This document shows, piece by piece, positions 29,172 to 41,932 of a DNA stretch of 64,000 nt. The stretch is from Phallus indusiatus (taxonomy: Eukaryota > Basidiomycota > Agaricomycetes > Phallales > Phallaceae). A program made the translations under genes and the position numbers. The notes beneath the pieces were generated by a model. The model saw only the letters and a list, made by a program, of their open reading frames with translations, did not search any database and was not told the DNA's origin. The stretch is from contig JAQFWX010000016.1 in assembly GCA_027605045.1 (NCBI GenBank), positions 310,001-374,000 of the forward strand. The letters are read 5' to 3'. Position 1 is the first letter of the stretch; every line of letters begins with the position of its first letter.

Positions 29172-29731
29172 CGAGAGCATGTCTGTTGTTTCAAAGTTTC
29201 AATGTAAAGGATACATTGAAATCTCCTGAGGCGGTAATGTGCGGACCCAATTGTCGTGCAGTGTTGTATATCATGGTTCGCACTGGGGTGAGCTGGTCTC
29301 CCCCACATAAGGGATGTTTTTTATTAATAATAAACACGAAGGTGTTGCCTATGGCTCAATGATCTGTTTATATTTAGTTTATAAAACTAATAAATAGGCT
29401 TGTCATGGGTCATCGCACTCGAAATCCTGGCGTCAACTATTATACCTAATCTGCGAGTTAGCTGACTTTATCAGACAGTGCTTTTCACGTAAAGTACTAC
29501 TAGAATTAAAGATGATTTAATTCGAATCTTAGTACATTTACGCGTAAGTGCATGTAATTATGTTGTCGCTGTTTCAATGTCTCAGTAATAGTTTCCGAGG
29601 TTACGCTGTCACTTTATAAATACGAGATCACTAATGTTGAGAACTGCACTTCATTGGAATCATTGCACATGTTTGGTGATCAAATTGACATACAGTATTT
29701 ATAATTAAAAAGCTAACACGACCCGGTATCC
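29172..29731. other. Convergent intergenic region
   Basis: AT-rich spacer between two 3' ends (sedolisin + and an unknown gene -). No coding evidence; it probably contains both polyadenylation regions. Confidence 0.5.
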
Positions 29732-30963
29732 CTAAACCCAATGTGGTGCTCGATCGGCCTGAGGACACAGGATCTGGTCAATCATGTGTGCCTGGCGAAC
29801 ATGGCGGATATCGACTCCAGCAAAGCTGATTCCAGCAAGTGCCGTGTGCATATCTGGATCATCCCATCTTTTTAGTGATGACAAAATAAGAGTATTTCTT
29901 CCCGATTTTGCAAAGAAAAACACCTGCTCTCCATTCGTGAACACTCCGAGATGGCATTCGAAGTAATAGAGCTCTCCCCAAATCTGTAACAGAACTTTTA
30001 GCACACTTAATTGATGAGAAAACAAAGGATGTCAGATACAAACTTGTTTCAGAAGCTTTGCCTGCAGCGAAGTTAAATCGTGGGCAAATGTGCCATCCGG
30101 ATTGACGGCGTACTCTTCCATGAATATTTCCTCTAGATTTTTGCGGGTACACGCCCATAAAGGTTTCAGTTCCGCTACCGCTCCATTATCATGAAGCGAA
30201 GAGGAACGAATCAACATGAAGTCGGAGTATCCGGCGTTAGATTGATGACCTGAGGCTGCGTCTTTGTGCAATGCGTTGCACGCCCGAGACCAACGAGGAT
30301 ATTGGACGTCGTCGTTATGATCGCCGAGGGGTGGATAGCGGGTCTGGAAAGGAATAAATTTTCATCCGGTGATATAGCTATGTAGTTAACCTTTAAGAAA
30401 CCGTTCATCGGCTCAATTCCTTGAACGAGGAATTCTCCGTGGACACTGTCCTCGCGATTCATTAAGGGGATCGTCGACACTCTGTTAATATGATGTAGAT
30501 ACCACCCAGCTAGTACTTTGATTCCATCAACTTGCTGCTCCGCCAGCGGAAGTGGGATTCGTCGGTTAGCGGCAAGAGTCCACGTACTGTCGTGCGATCC
30601 GTGGGGCTGATTGCTAGACCTTGCATATCTTATCAAGTTGTCCCAAAAGCTTGTACAAACAAACACGTGGTTTAAACCATCGCCCGTCTCTTTTAATCGA
30701 TCGATGCGTACGGATGGTTTTGTTCGGGATTTTTGAGACGTGGCGTAAAGTGCTTTGCGCAGAGGATGCATCCTTAAATCTCCATTAGGCACAGATGGAC
30801 CTAAGGGAGCAGGCAGGGGGATCGGTAATAAAGGTGTCTGACCCGGTATAAAGGGAGAGTCGGTAGGTTGAAAAGAATCTGGGCGACCAGCAAAGAGGCG
30901 GTGTGGCATATATAGCTTCGAAATGCCTGCATGACCTTGAGGAGCTTGGGGAAATGGGTGCAT
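29732..30963 (-). CDS. Conserved-looking hypothetical protein
   Basis: Three exons read cleanly: 30963-30391, 30343 to about 30054, and about 29995-29732 (TAG). The protein starts MHPFPQAPQGHAGISKLYMP and has a proline-rich stretch (PLLPIPLPAPLGP). Then comes a folded-looking region: KPSVRIDRLKETGDGLNHVF, SFWDNLIRYARSS, TRYPPLGDHNDDVQYPRW, FMLIRSS, LKPLWACTRKNLEEIF, and finally LYYFECHLGVFTNGEQVFFF and RNTLILSS. The last part resembles the end of proteins that evaluate a kinase-like fold, but I cannot assign a family. It has no signal peptide or membrane helix. It is collinear with the kinase-like gene 440 bases upstream on the same strand, so functional linkage or an old fusion is conceivable. 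Function unknown. Confidence 0.65.
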
Positions 30964-31400
30964 CTTGAATTCAGAACGACTTGGATGGGAACAAGGAACT
31001 GACAGACTGTCGTAGCCTCGACACCAGGATCGGGTTAAGTGACAGTGTAGCGGCAGGGAGATGCGTCATCCGCATTAGGAAAGGGATCTCAAAATGTCTC
31101 GTGTACACGCCCAAATGGGCCGCAAGGCGTACACGATACGGGCTGAACCCAAGTCTCTACAAACGATTTTGAGAGATCAAATATGCACATATATTTTTCC
31201 GATTGACAGTAAGCTATGCGATATGCCGCCATCCTTTCATCTTCTCATGATTTCACTCTGTGGACATAAGCAAACTGCGTAGGTGGATTAGCCTATTGCA
31301 GGCTGCTATAATGCAGGAAAAAAAAACTGTAAATTCGTGCATCTGTACGATCAGCAATCTAAATTGCTCACTGTTTACACCCGCTCCCGCACCAGTTGAC
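30964..31400. other. Spacer between two minus-strand genes
   Basis: 437 bases with no convincing exon. It serves as 3' region of the kinase-like gene and promoter of the next gene. A run of eight A lies near 31319. Confidence 0.4.
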
Positions 31401-32308
31401 TCAATCCCAAGGTTCTACAATACGTCCTTCAACCAAATTATCAAATAATCTTCTTAACCATGTGTGATTGCAGCCATCAATGAGTTGTGTAGTGGCGTCT
31501 GACTTGCGACATAGATCGAAGTCAATCAACCTCCAACAATGCACATGCCCATGGTTTGGGCATACACTTCCCGGAGAGTCATTGCGAGCTGAGAGGATAT
31601 TGCTCCATCGGATATCCATCGGTTCTATACCTAAACGAGCTATATCATTGAAAACATCATACACATCATTCCTGAAAATTCATTTTAAATTACAGTCTCA
31701 TGATCATTACACGGAACAATGTAGGCTCACTCTATGGAAGGATCAAGGGACTCTCCAACGGGAATATTCCCACCTAATTTCTCCAAGACAAGTATCGACA
31801 GAACATTTCCTTGACCAGGTAACGCTCGTTCATACTTTATTTCATCAGAAGCTCCCTCTTGTTCTTCATCTTCCGACTCATCAGACTCGGGTGTCCATGT
31901 TAATACGTGTTGATCGTCCCGAAGCCGCGTCTGGAAGAAGCCATAACACCAGGGTACAGATACACCTTGCAGCTGCTCAAGTTCTTCATAGAACCAAGCT
32001 TCCTGAGCCAAACTACCAGATTTCTTCCATTGTGAGACCTTGACCACCAATGGCGGCAACTCAACGCCTGTTGCTATTTCCATTACAGCCACATCGTGAA
32101 CCGAACCAACTCTGCCTGCTCCCAGTCGTTCACCAAGATGGAGCGTAAGATGCCGATCGCCTGGAGGAGGTAAGTTTGAAGGTGGGCGACGTGGGATGCC
32201 ATTCGGTCTGACACGGCGAGAGGATTTCATTTTGATCTGGCGTCCTGGTTTTACGACTCCTCTGTGTAAAGTTTGTGCATAAGGTTCTCCGCTGGCGCCA
32301 TCGGACAC
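31401..32308 (-). CDS. Atypical protein kinase-like protein
   Basis: Two exons (about 32308-31735 and 31676-31401). A glycine-loop-like LGERLGAGRVGSVHDVAV is followed by LVVKVSQ with the expected ATP-binding Lys, then WFYEELEQLQGVSVPWCYGF. An acidic insert follows (DESEDEEQEG). The second exon has DIRWSNIL in the catalytic-loop position and LIDFDLCRKSD where DFG would be. Asp and Asn of the loop are kept, so activity is possible, but the HRD and DFG signatures are altered. Many agaricomycete genomes carry such lineage-expanded kinase-like proteins. The 5' end is uncertain: the frame is open upstream (NAFSSITIHGLVSDGAS) to a splice acceptor at about 32348, and no ATG start could be placed with confidence. 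The nominal start codon here is GTG, so an upstream exon probably exists. Confidence 0.6.
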
Positions 32309-33363
32309 GAGGCCGTGAATAGTAATTGAGGAAAACGCGTTGAGAGGCTATAATAATCTAGTTCATTTATCATTTAAACTATCTCAATCTTACACTCACT
32401 AAGAAATGCCGCATTCAGGAGAGAAGAGAAATGAACGTTGTTGCGATCAAAACAATGCCGTTCAGTCACGGTCTAGGAGAACGCCTGGAGCTGACGTAAG
32501 TTGCAGACGTTAAATGGCTAGAGCAGAAACTTCGAATGTGGATAAAGTAAAAGGAGAATAGATACAAGAATGGGCGCGAGCTTTTTATTGCGCCTCTCGA
32601 GTTAGCCCTTTGCACTTTAGGGGCCAAATCAATATGGACCTTGTAACCCGGCGCGAACGTGCCACAGGGCAAAAGAAAGGCTGTCCTACTATCATAGTCA
32701 ATACAGTCAAGGTCACGGTGTGGGTCGATATTTCATACAGCATAAGTTGCGGACAATGTCCGGTGATCGTCGTTGCGAGGCGTGTCAATCAGTGAATCAT
32801 CGCGTGCGGACAGAGCAGCAGAGGTCCAGCCATTCAAAATTCGCTTTAATCATCGCTGCTTTTGAAGTCGCTCGCTCAAGCAAGTGCGCGGGATCGACAT
32901 GTGAAGCTAAAAAAACATATTGATAAATCATCTATTAACCATGTCGCCCGGCGGGTAAACAACTGCCAAGTACTATGTACTACTATCCATTCCAAACCCA
33001 GGGCCTGTGATGCGCTACACAAACCAAAGGACCTTCCAGACAACTTTAGATAATATCCAAGTTGCTTCGTCCTTCTAATAAAGAACCTGTTCGGACCCTA
33101 TACACAAAAAGGTATTGAGCAGCTGCTCCTTACTGCTAATTAGTGTCCGAAGTGTAGCGCAAGGACTTAAAATTCACCGAAAAAAAAAAGATGTTTATTC
33201 ACGAATGGGATAATTAGAATAAATCTTCTGCCACGAAATTGTGTATGATAGACGGTGCATTTGAAAGAAAGAAAAGAAAAAGGAACTTCAAGAGCGTATA
33301 CGTGTAAAATGTACATGTTTGTTAGTGAGGAACGAGACCTAGGAATAAAAAGGACTTTCTTGA
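32309..33363. other. Intergenic
   Basis: May hold an unplaced first exon of the kinase-like gene around 32400-32460. Otherwise only scattered short frames and an A-run near 33181. Confidence 0.4.
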
Positions 33364-36300
33364 TCAGTTCAGTTGGTCTCTGCGTAACCTAAGCTTCTTC
33401 ACACGCATCATCAATTCCTAAAAAAATGATCAGTAATGAAACATACATAGTTATAGAAAGAAAGAAAGAGCGTATTACCTCAAGTTCTCCGGCACCCATT
33501 CGCCCCGCCCTAACGTCCTCCCTCATACCAGCCTCAATACTCTCCAGAACTTCTCCAAACAAATCGCGGTACTTGACTCCAAAAAAGTTGGTCAGTTTAG
33601 CCGCGCGGCGACGACGCGCTTTAAACATATCAGCACGTCCTTCAGCTTCGGTGCGGGGTGCGTTATAGTATCCAGGTATATCGGTTAGTCCTTTAGAGAA
33701 GCTAGTAGCGGTCGTTCCGATACTGAGAGTGCTAATTGAAGACAGAGTGGATGTTCCGCTTAATGTTGAAACGAGAGAAAGAGTCGAAGTTCGGGATGGT
33801 AACGACCGACGACGAGAGAGTGGAGGTGACTGAGACGGCTCTCCTTTCATTGAATTGGGAGCATTGGGAGATCTAGATCCAGGTGTAAGTTGTGTTGGTG
33901 TGGAAAGTGCATCGTCGTTCTGTTTGGTTCCTGAGCTTGACTCGCCAAAGTCGTCGTCATCGCTGTCATCGCTATCATAGTCTCTGTCCGCGTATTGAGA
34001 TCCATAGCCGTAACCTAAACCCATCCGAGAGGCAGAGTGTGGAGGCGGCTGAAGATATTGACGAAGCTCTGCAAGAGACGCTTTATCATCCTAAGAGAGA
34101 GAGAGAGAAAACCGTTATCAGTGGGCTTAGAAGCGAGCGTATGAACTGACACTAACCTTATCGACAATGTCCCCCAAAGATATCAACGACTGCCGATACT
34201 GCATGTATACAGACGACGTGTCAAACGAATTACGTTCACCGAGCATGGCAACATCTACATTCTCAGATTCGTCTCGAAGACGACCACCGACAGGCATACC
34301 TTGACCAAACGCAAGAAGAGGCTTATTAGAGTCTCCGCTCCCACGTCGTCTGGACGGTTGTGATAAAGCGTCATCGCCATACCGCCCTGGGTTAGTCTGA
34401 TCAGGAGGAGTAAACAAGAACGGCAGCGATGTGAAGTCTCTTCCAGCTCTGGTTTTCGATAATGAGCGACCCAATGAACCACCAGATGCAGACGCTTCCA
34501 GTGTTTGATGTATGGGAATGTAGGCATAAGACTCAGCCGAACTACTGACATGTTTCGATTTGCCCTTGTACGATGGATCCAAAACATTTCCTCGGACTTG
34601 GGATCTGATTTGGGAGGAATATGACAGAGATGTTGGAGATACCAGTGGACGGTCCGGCGAGTTAGGTGCCGTATTTGACGCGGTTCGTGCATGAATCAGA
34701 TACAAATCAGATGGAGGACGCGTTCCAAACATCTAATTAAAAAAATAAAATGCTGAATAATGACGCAAGATCCTGAGGCAAAACGAAACAAACCTGTTCC
34801 ATCTTCGCACCCCTCTTAACATGCCTAACACGCTCTCTAGAATCAAGATCATCCTTTTTCCTATCAATCACTTCATATCCAGGCAACGCCGCGCTAGAAC
34901 TACTTCGCCTTCTCCTCATCCAAAGCGGCTTTTTATTATTATGAGTGTTAACAGATGCACCTTCGCCAAGCGCAAACGCAGGTAAATCGCCGTCTTTGAA
35001 AGCGTAAGATTCACCCAGGACCAGTTCAACCGGCACAGAATCGCCCAAGAACCGATGTAATTTGGCGAGTTTATCCATCTTTTTGCGCTTTTCTTGCTCG
35101 AAGGTAGGAGCCTGGGATTCTCGAGCGTAGGGATGGAATTCGTCCGGAGATGTGGAGGTCGTCTGAACGCTTAAAATAGATGCAATTGATGGAGCAAGAG
35201 ATGCCGTTGATGGCGCGCGATGAATGGTAAGATTCTGCTCAGGAGATGCTGACGACGAAGACGAAGACGACACTGCTAGCGATGCGTCGCCTGTCGTTCT
35301 CGTCGTAGGCTCGGGCTTCAACGTCATAGACGGCAAAACCATAGCAGAAAGTGGAGATGGAGAAATAGGAGAGTATGGTGTAGCCGGGTTTGGTTGTACG
35401 TCGGATATCGCATTTGCACCTGCATTCATTTCCCGGCGTTGAAGAGCGTCATCCCGATCAACAACGCTTACGGGGCTCTCAATATCATCATCATTTAAAT
35501 CCATGAAACTTTCGGGAGAATCAGAACGAGTAACAATTTGCGGGCGACGCTGCTTGAGCTTCCTATCTTGTGGTTCCTGTGGTGGGACGAAAGTAGCTGG
35601 TCCGATAGGCGTACGAATAGTTCTGTCTCTGCTTTTTCCTTTTGCTTTTGAACTTGAGGTAGCAGTTTCAGAAGGAAGAACTAGATAAGCTATTAATGCC
35701 AGATCCGCCACTTGGAGGAGCAGTAAAGCGTTACCAGAAGATGGAGAGCCAGCTGCTGTATCAAGGGGTGACAAAGTAATCCTGATCTGTACCTGATCCG
35801 CTGGAGTACTAGTAGGGATCTGAAATGAACGAATATGTAAACAACGAAACGAAATATTTCGTGAATAAAAGACCAACAGGAGTAGGAAGAGTGTGAGACT
35901 TCGTGGGATTCTGAGATGCCAACGCAACTTTGTTGTTGGTGCGTGACCTCAATTCATTCTGATGTTCCTGGGCGGTCCTTCCCTTTTCTGTATCAGTCAA
36001 CTGAGGAGGAGAAGACATGTAATTCAAATGGGATTGGATTTCCTTCGTTTTACTCGTGGTTTCGATGCGCAACGGAACAGAGCCCGTGTTTCGTGACGCC
36101 GCCGTTGATCCTGCACGATTCACGGGTACTTTTGGATCTGTGGTCGGTTAATAAGTTTTTTAAAATTTTGAATAAAAAAGCCACGGGAAAATTAATCACC
36201 AAAAGAATTGGAGTTTTGAAATAGTTCCGAGACAATACCTAATCGAGGAGGAGAGGTGGTTAAAGGTGGTAGTACAGGCGGCGGTGACGACAAAGATGGG

Positions 36301-38696
36301 GAAACGACCGGTGAGCGCGGGTTCAGCGACGACTTGACATTTCTTTCATCATTCGAGTATGGCCCGTCACGTAAGTTCGGAGGCCCATCCTCCTGCCGTC
36401 TCAGGTATGCACCAACAGCCTTCTCCGTAGAGCGAGAAAATGACAGAGCGGAAGATACAGGGGACGTAAGAACGGGCTCCGATGAAGAGAAATTAGCTTG
36501 ATGAAATGACGCTTCTTCTGATGAAGAAGAACGAGAATCTTTCGCTTTTTCAGACGGGTTTCCTTTAACGTTTAGCTTGACGTCGTCCTCGTCGTCGCTC
36601 CGCTCAGCTTCATCGATGATAAACTCGCTCGCAACTGGGGTGGAATGACGTCGTTTGGGTTGCATCGCCAAAAGAGTATTGTACGCAGGCGACGAAAGAA
36701 TATTGTTCGAGCCATTGTCAGGATTAAGGATCCCATTGTAGGCCCTATCAAGGGTAGATGCGACCTCGTTATCGTGATTTATGTCGGCGTAGTATTGAGC
36801 CTGTAAAGTAGTGGGACTACGCGCTCCGTTGTTGTTAAGCCAAGACGCCGAAGCTTCATTGTCCCGATTTGACAGTAAATCATTCGTTCCCTTCTCCCTA
36901 TTCTTTTGGCGCGAAGGGTCAATATGAAGGAAGGTATTCAAAGCATCCAAGTTAGGACTAGAAAGCGAAGCAGATACTGACGCGGCATGGTGGTGGTGAT
37001 GAGGATGTTGTTGAGGATGATGAGGATGATGACGACGCTGATGTTGATGGTAATTGCGAGAAGGAGAAGGATAAGTCGAATGGAGACCTAATCCAGCTCC
37101 TTGTCCAGGAATCAAAGCCGTCCCACCGATGAACTCTAAATGGCCCACGACACGGGGTTCTTCGCCCAAAACCTTGACTAGCTTACGATGCTTCTTGATC
37201 AAGTCTTGTCGGGCAGCGGGGCCAAGGTTGTTGGTAGTTGGCGGGAGAGGAAGAGGGACCGGTAATGGAATCGGCTGAGATGACAAGGGAAGGATAGGTG
37301 AGGAAGACGGCGGCGAGGGTATGCTGGTGGGATGGCTGTGAGATTTGGCTTTCGTGATCTTCTTGGGTTGTTTTAATTTAGAAGGTTTTGGTAATGTAGT
37401 AGGCCCTAATGGTGCTGAGTGATGCGTCGGAGAGGATGATGTACTACGTATGTTATTATTGGAGTCGTTTTGCGAAGTTTCTTCGATATTCCGTAATAAA
37501 TCTTTTTTCTTTGACACCCTGTCCTTATCTTTGTCGCGCGAGAACATTTTCCACGCATTTGTCGAGGCAACGGCAGGAGGAGATGCTGCAGTGGAAACGG
37601 ATGAGCCGGGGATAATGACGACGCCTCCGCCAAAAGGAACGTTCAAACCGGGACTAGGAGGTGGCAAGGCTTGATAACTTGTGTCGTTGGTCGACGGATC
37701 AACAAAGGTTGGAAGCATAGAAGAGGCGGACGCGACACTACGTATGCTTTCAGACTGTTTGTGCCTGAAAAGGCCGCCGGCAGCGTTACGTCTTGGAGGG
37801 GTAGGATACATTGAATTGGGGTTGTGAATTGGACTAATCGAGTCATCAAGGGTGTCCTCAAGGTCGATGAAACTATCCCTGGGAGGAATCGTCGCCAAGT
37901 TTGATTGGGAATGAAACCTGGAATGTACGGCTACAGGCGACGGGGACGCAGAAGCAGAGCTGGAGCGTTGGGCGAGACTGGATGATGACGACCGTTTGTG
38001 ATTGAGCATCAACAATGGAGGAACGATGCGTTTGTGCTGTCTTGTCTTCGGAACGGATAGGGAATCAGAAGCATAGCCCTCTGGTCCTTCGCGCCATGAC
38101 GGTCTGTCCCTGTCTGTGCCTTTATGGATTGAACTTTCGTTATCAGACTGGGAGTGCTCTGGTTCAAAATCGGATGGTAAAGCAAACTGAATAGTCTCCG
38201 GAGATGAAAGGTCAGTTGACGGGGCAGGCGACACTGGGGAGTGAGGCGAGGTGAGGCCGGAATTTGGGAGTGTGCTGCTGACAGGAGCAAGACGTGCGCC
38301 TCTAGTGGAAGTGGCGTTGGGCATTGGGACGCTGAGCAAAGAAGTAGGCGATCCCGGTCGAATGTCTACAGGAAGATCTGTGGGCGGAGATGCAGTGTGG
38401 TGACTGTTGAGTGGTGAAAGTGGAGAAGACGGCGGCAGAGACCAGTCAAGATTAGAATTAGAAATATTATTGATAGAAGTAGATGGTATCCTAGGCAAAT
38501 GAGTTATTTTGAGAGCAATTTACTTGTTTGTCAAAAAAATGAGGACGCACGAAATGGGATTTGATGCTGGTCTGGTGCGACGGGTTGTGTTTTCGTTTTT
38601 TCTCATGGTAAGAATTCTGGGGTAATTTGAAAATGATTAAAGCGCGACTTACATGATTTTCCTTCGTACATCTCCGTGTCGCGGAAACGACGACAT
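33364..38696 (-). CDS. Large low-complexity hypothetical protein with repeated KLxxxLG motifs
   Basis: One gene of roughly 1600 aa assembled from exons in phase: ATG at 38696 (MSSFPRHGDVRRK), short exons to 38520, a very long exon about 38490-36197, then about 36133-35870, 35819-34795, 34731-34150, 34092-33480 and a last exon ending LRLRRDQLN, TGA at 33364. Most of it is Ser/Pro-rich and predicted disordered, with His-rich (about 36990-37070) and poly-Ser tracts. Three short conserved islands stand out: KKHRKLVKVLGEEP (about 37160-37200), KMDKLAKLHRFLGDSVP (about 35036-35085) and RRAAKLTNFFGVKYRDLF (about 33545-33615). They share a K-L-x(3)-L/F-G core. The C-terminus is coiled-coil-like (LESIEAGMREDVRAG, ELEELMMRVKKLRLRRD). 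This architecture suggests a scaffold or signalling regulator; I do not recognise the family. Confidence 0.7.
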
Positions 38697-41035
38697 TTTG
38701 CAAATGCAAAGGTCAAGCAAAAGAGCGTTCAGAGTCAAGGGATAACGACGAAAGCCAGGATGGCCGTGGCCTATCTACCCAAAGTGTATAAACCAATAAC
38801 GCGGGTTACGTTGCGGCTTGCGGAGTTTGGCAACCGGCCACCTGAATTCAAAAAAAACCTGGTAATTCAAATTGGACTGGACACAGCCATTTTAACATTA
38901 TTACATCTACAGTCGTCGCCACGAATATATATTATATTGTACATTGTATTGCATAGCGTTGCGCCGCGGAACTCTTTTGCTGAGATGATATGCTAGTAGA
39001 GTGTGCATATTCTTCTACACGCAGTCGAACGTGTCCCCCACGATAATTCAAGTACATCTGCCACGGCCATAGGCTATGTTATTACGCGAACCATATCAAG
39101 ATCAAAATTTTGTATGAAACATCGCTGTCTGCCAAATTTAAATTTACGGCATCAAGATCAACTCGACAATAATTCTCTCACCTCTTGGTAACGAAGACAT
39201 CAGTATATTTATAGTTAGTTATGTATGTAGCTGTTTTCGACAGCTCCGAAGTTGCAGTTGAAAATGAATGATTTCCTATTCCAACTTGAACCGAGTACTC
39301 CTTTACTTAATATACGAATTCGGCTTAGTCGTTCGGTCCTTCGGTCACATGCAAATGATCTTTCATTCCCCTGGCTATTAAAAGCCCAGTGTAGCCTGTT
39401 CCTCAATACATATGTTGTGTCCTCTCATCGGGAGATCCATCTCTTGAATTACCTCAGATTCACCGAATGCAGAGATTTCAGTTGCCAACAACCGCTATCA
39501 TCAATCGCGAGACTGGAAGAACTTTGGTTTGAGCCAAATCAGTTGTTGATGCATGATGACTTACGTCGGAAAGGTATGTATGTGTACAATCAAGCTCATT
39601 CACATATACGTATACGACACCTTTGAGGTGAACACTGTTCACCATATGCAACCCCTGTTCGCAACTTTGTTAGCCGACTACGTTTAGTCACCCAAAGAAA
39701 GGATGAAGAAACAGACATTTAGGAATGATGGCTTAATTATCTAGTATTCCTTTGAGATAATACCTGCGAGCTTGCGTCATGAATTCATGATTGATCTGCT
39801 ATTCAAGTTTCACTGGCCAGTCTGGTTCGTGAATTTTGACTGAAGAATGTGCTAAAACGCTATAATAGACACTGAGTATATATAGTGTAATTTCATAGTA
39901 GGAACTGTACAAGCCAGAAGGATCAGTCTGAGTGACACGTTCCGAGTCCTAGTTTGGTCCTAGTCAAACAGGTCATTTCTGTCTGCGTCCATAGACGAAT
40001 TCTGAGACAACGTAAGCTGAGGTGTATGCAAAATGATAGAGTGTAGTTTATGTAACGGTGAAATCAATGAGTGGCGGTTGACAAGCTATTTCGCCCAATG
40101 TTGAAGAGAAAACTTGAAAAACTCCAACTTTAAATTCAATCTCCGACGACGATTGTCTTCGGGCCGGTAGATTCTTACCAAGCCGCCGTTCCGCAAAGAA
40201 GAAAACTGATGTTTTTGGTGAAACTGAGTTGGAGCTTGGTTTATCTTCCAAATAATTTTTTTTTTCCAAACGGCTTTGTGTTTTTTTTGTCAGGCGAGGG
40301 TCAGGAAGAAGAAATGCTCAAAATCAGAGCCTGAACGTTCAACGGAGACTCGACGACTGAGTAGTATACTAGTATCGGATATTCAGCGTACCCAACGCTG
40401 AGCTTTTCAGTCTTCAACAGTGAGATATGGCACAAGTGAAAATCGTTTTTTTTTGTTCTCTAAATCACTTTCGTCTCTTATGAATCTTGCTCAATGCATA
40501 TGCGCTATCGTCCACTCCTATTAGTAGCAGCCTCAGGGGCCCTTGAGCCGGGTTCTCCAAAGCTTAGAACTGCGTTCAGATGAATAAATATAATGCGATG
40601 AAAAATTCAATCTTTAAATACATATTTAAAACTTCAATATTTGTGATACATGACCAACCTCAATCATCGTGTACAACAAATTGAAGAGACAAAAAGTGGT
40701 TTACCTCCTTTGAATTGGCATCCTGATTCCTTTACGCCCTTGTTGGGCATACTGCTTGCACTCGTGAGCCATGGGAAGTTTGGAGAAAATGATACAGAGA
40801 AGATCTGTAAAGGACTGATAATCAACATAAAAGAGCGGAAAAAAAGAAGGAATATATGCACTCTTCTGAATAGCCAAACATGACCGTTTCACGCCTTCGT
40901 TCTTCAAATGTTTCAGCTCTTCGGGTTTAGAGACTCTGGACGATACACAAGAAAATAGAGACTTTAAATTCACAAACCAAAAAAAAAAAAAAACAGTACA
41001 CTTTGAAAACAACATTGGTCACAGGCTTCTTCGAC
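38697..41035. other. Intergenic, no supported gene
   Basis: About 2.3 kb. The longest plus-strand frame (39252-39626) has no family resemblance, and the sequence is AT-rich. It contains long homopolymer T runs near 40257-40290 and an A run near 40979-40993. Confidence 0.4.
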
Positions 41036-41932
41036 TTAAAGCGTCTCGGGAGTCCAACTTGTACAACCATCAATTACCGAGTAACCATTGATAAATTTTC
41101 TCCCAACCAATGCTCTCAGACACCCTAATTCCGCCATACAGTAATCGACGTTTTCCTCCTGAGCTAATTTAATTGAACACGCATCGAATTGTGACCGTTT
41201 CTGGAAGATGGATACTTTTTCTCCAGAGTCTTTATTCCACACGTAGGTCATGTAGTTCTCGTTGGTTCTCGTACTTTCCAATGTTTTGAATCGAGATATC
41301 CATAGAGCTTTGCCACGTATAACCCGTGCCCAGTCCTGAAGCGAGAGGTTTTGGTCGTTAACGCTGGGTGTCCATTCATCCCAATGCGCATTGGTAAATT
41401 TGAAAAACGCTGTGGGCAGCAATATTCATGACATGCAGTTAGTCGCGCTGCAATAACGAGTTTAATGCTTTCCCCAACCTTTTTGGTTTTTTTGCTCATT
41501 GGAAAGAGAAGTCTAACACTTTTTTGCATTCGTTCTGATCGGCTGGCCAACTTTTGTAATATTTGGGGTGTACTGTTTGGTACCTGTGGGCTAGGCGAAG
41601 AACGCCCAAAGCACCTTCAAACGAGATAGTCTCGGCACCAGAGTATAATTCACTAAAAAAAAGTATGAAAAACTTGAGTTACTCAGTTGGAAGGGAAACA
41701 AACTTACTATGCTTTGTATATCATCTCAATAGCTGGCAAACATGTCTTGGAAGACCGGGCTATGCAAGGATAAGATTGCACGGTGGGTTTGGAGTTCAAG
41801 CCTCTGCGCGTCGTTTTCTTCTCCCACGGAAAGAACGATATCGTCGTCCTTGTGCCAATATGAGGACTTTTGGAAGCGAATTCCACGCAGAGCTGAAGGT
41901 AGGTCAGGAGAGGCAGATGCCCCTACTGGAAG
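41036..41932 (-). pseudogene. BTB/POZ-domain protein pseudogene, copy 2
   Basis: Paralogue of the pseudogene at 3529-4591. The BTB part reads SSYWHKDDDIVLSVGEEN and THRAILSLHSPVFQDMFASY, then a TGA. An intron at the same place as in copy 1 is followed by ELYSGAETISFEGALGVLRL. Near 41425 the frame must change by one base between KLVIAARLTACHEY and LPTAFFKFTNAHWDEW. The last part is open (QDWARVIRGKALWISRF, WNKDSGEKVSIFQKR) to TAA at 41036. No start codon is visible because an in-frame TAG precedes the BTB region. Shared intron position and intron sequence show that the two copies arose by DNA duplication, not retrotransposition. Confidence 0.72.

Noticed and set aside
39252..39626. 124-codon plus-strand frame in the spacer
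   Set aside because: No domain, no flanking exon, and composition like the surrounding spacer.
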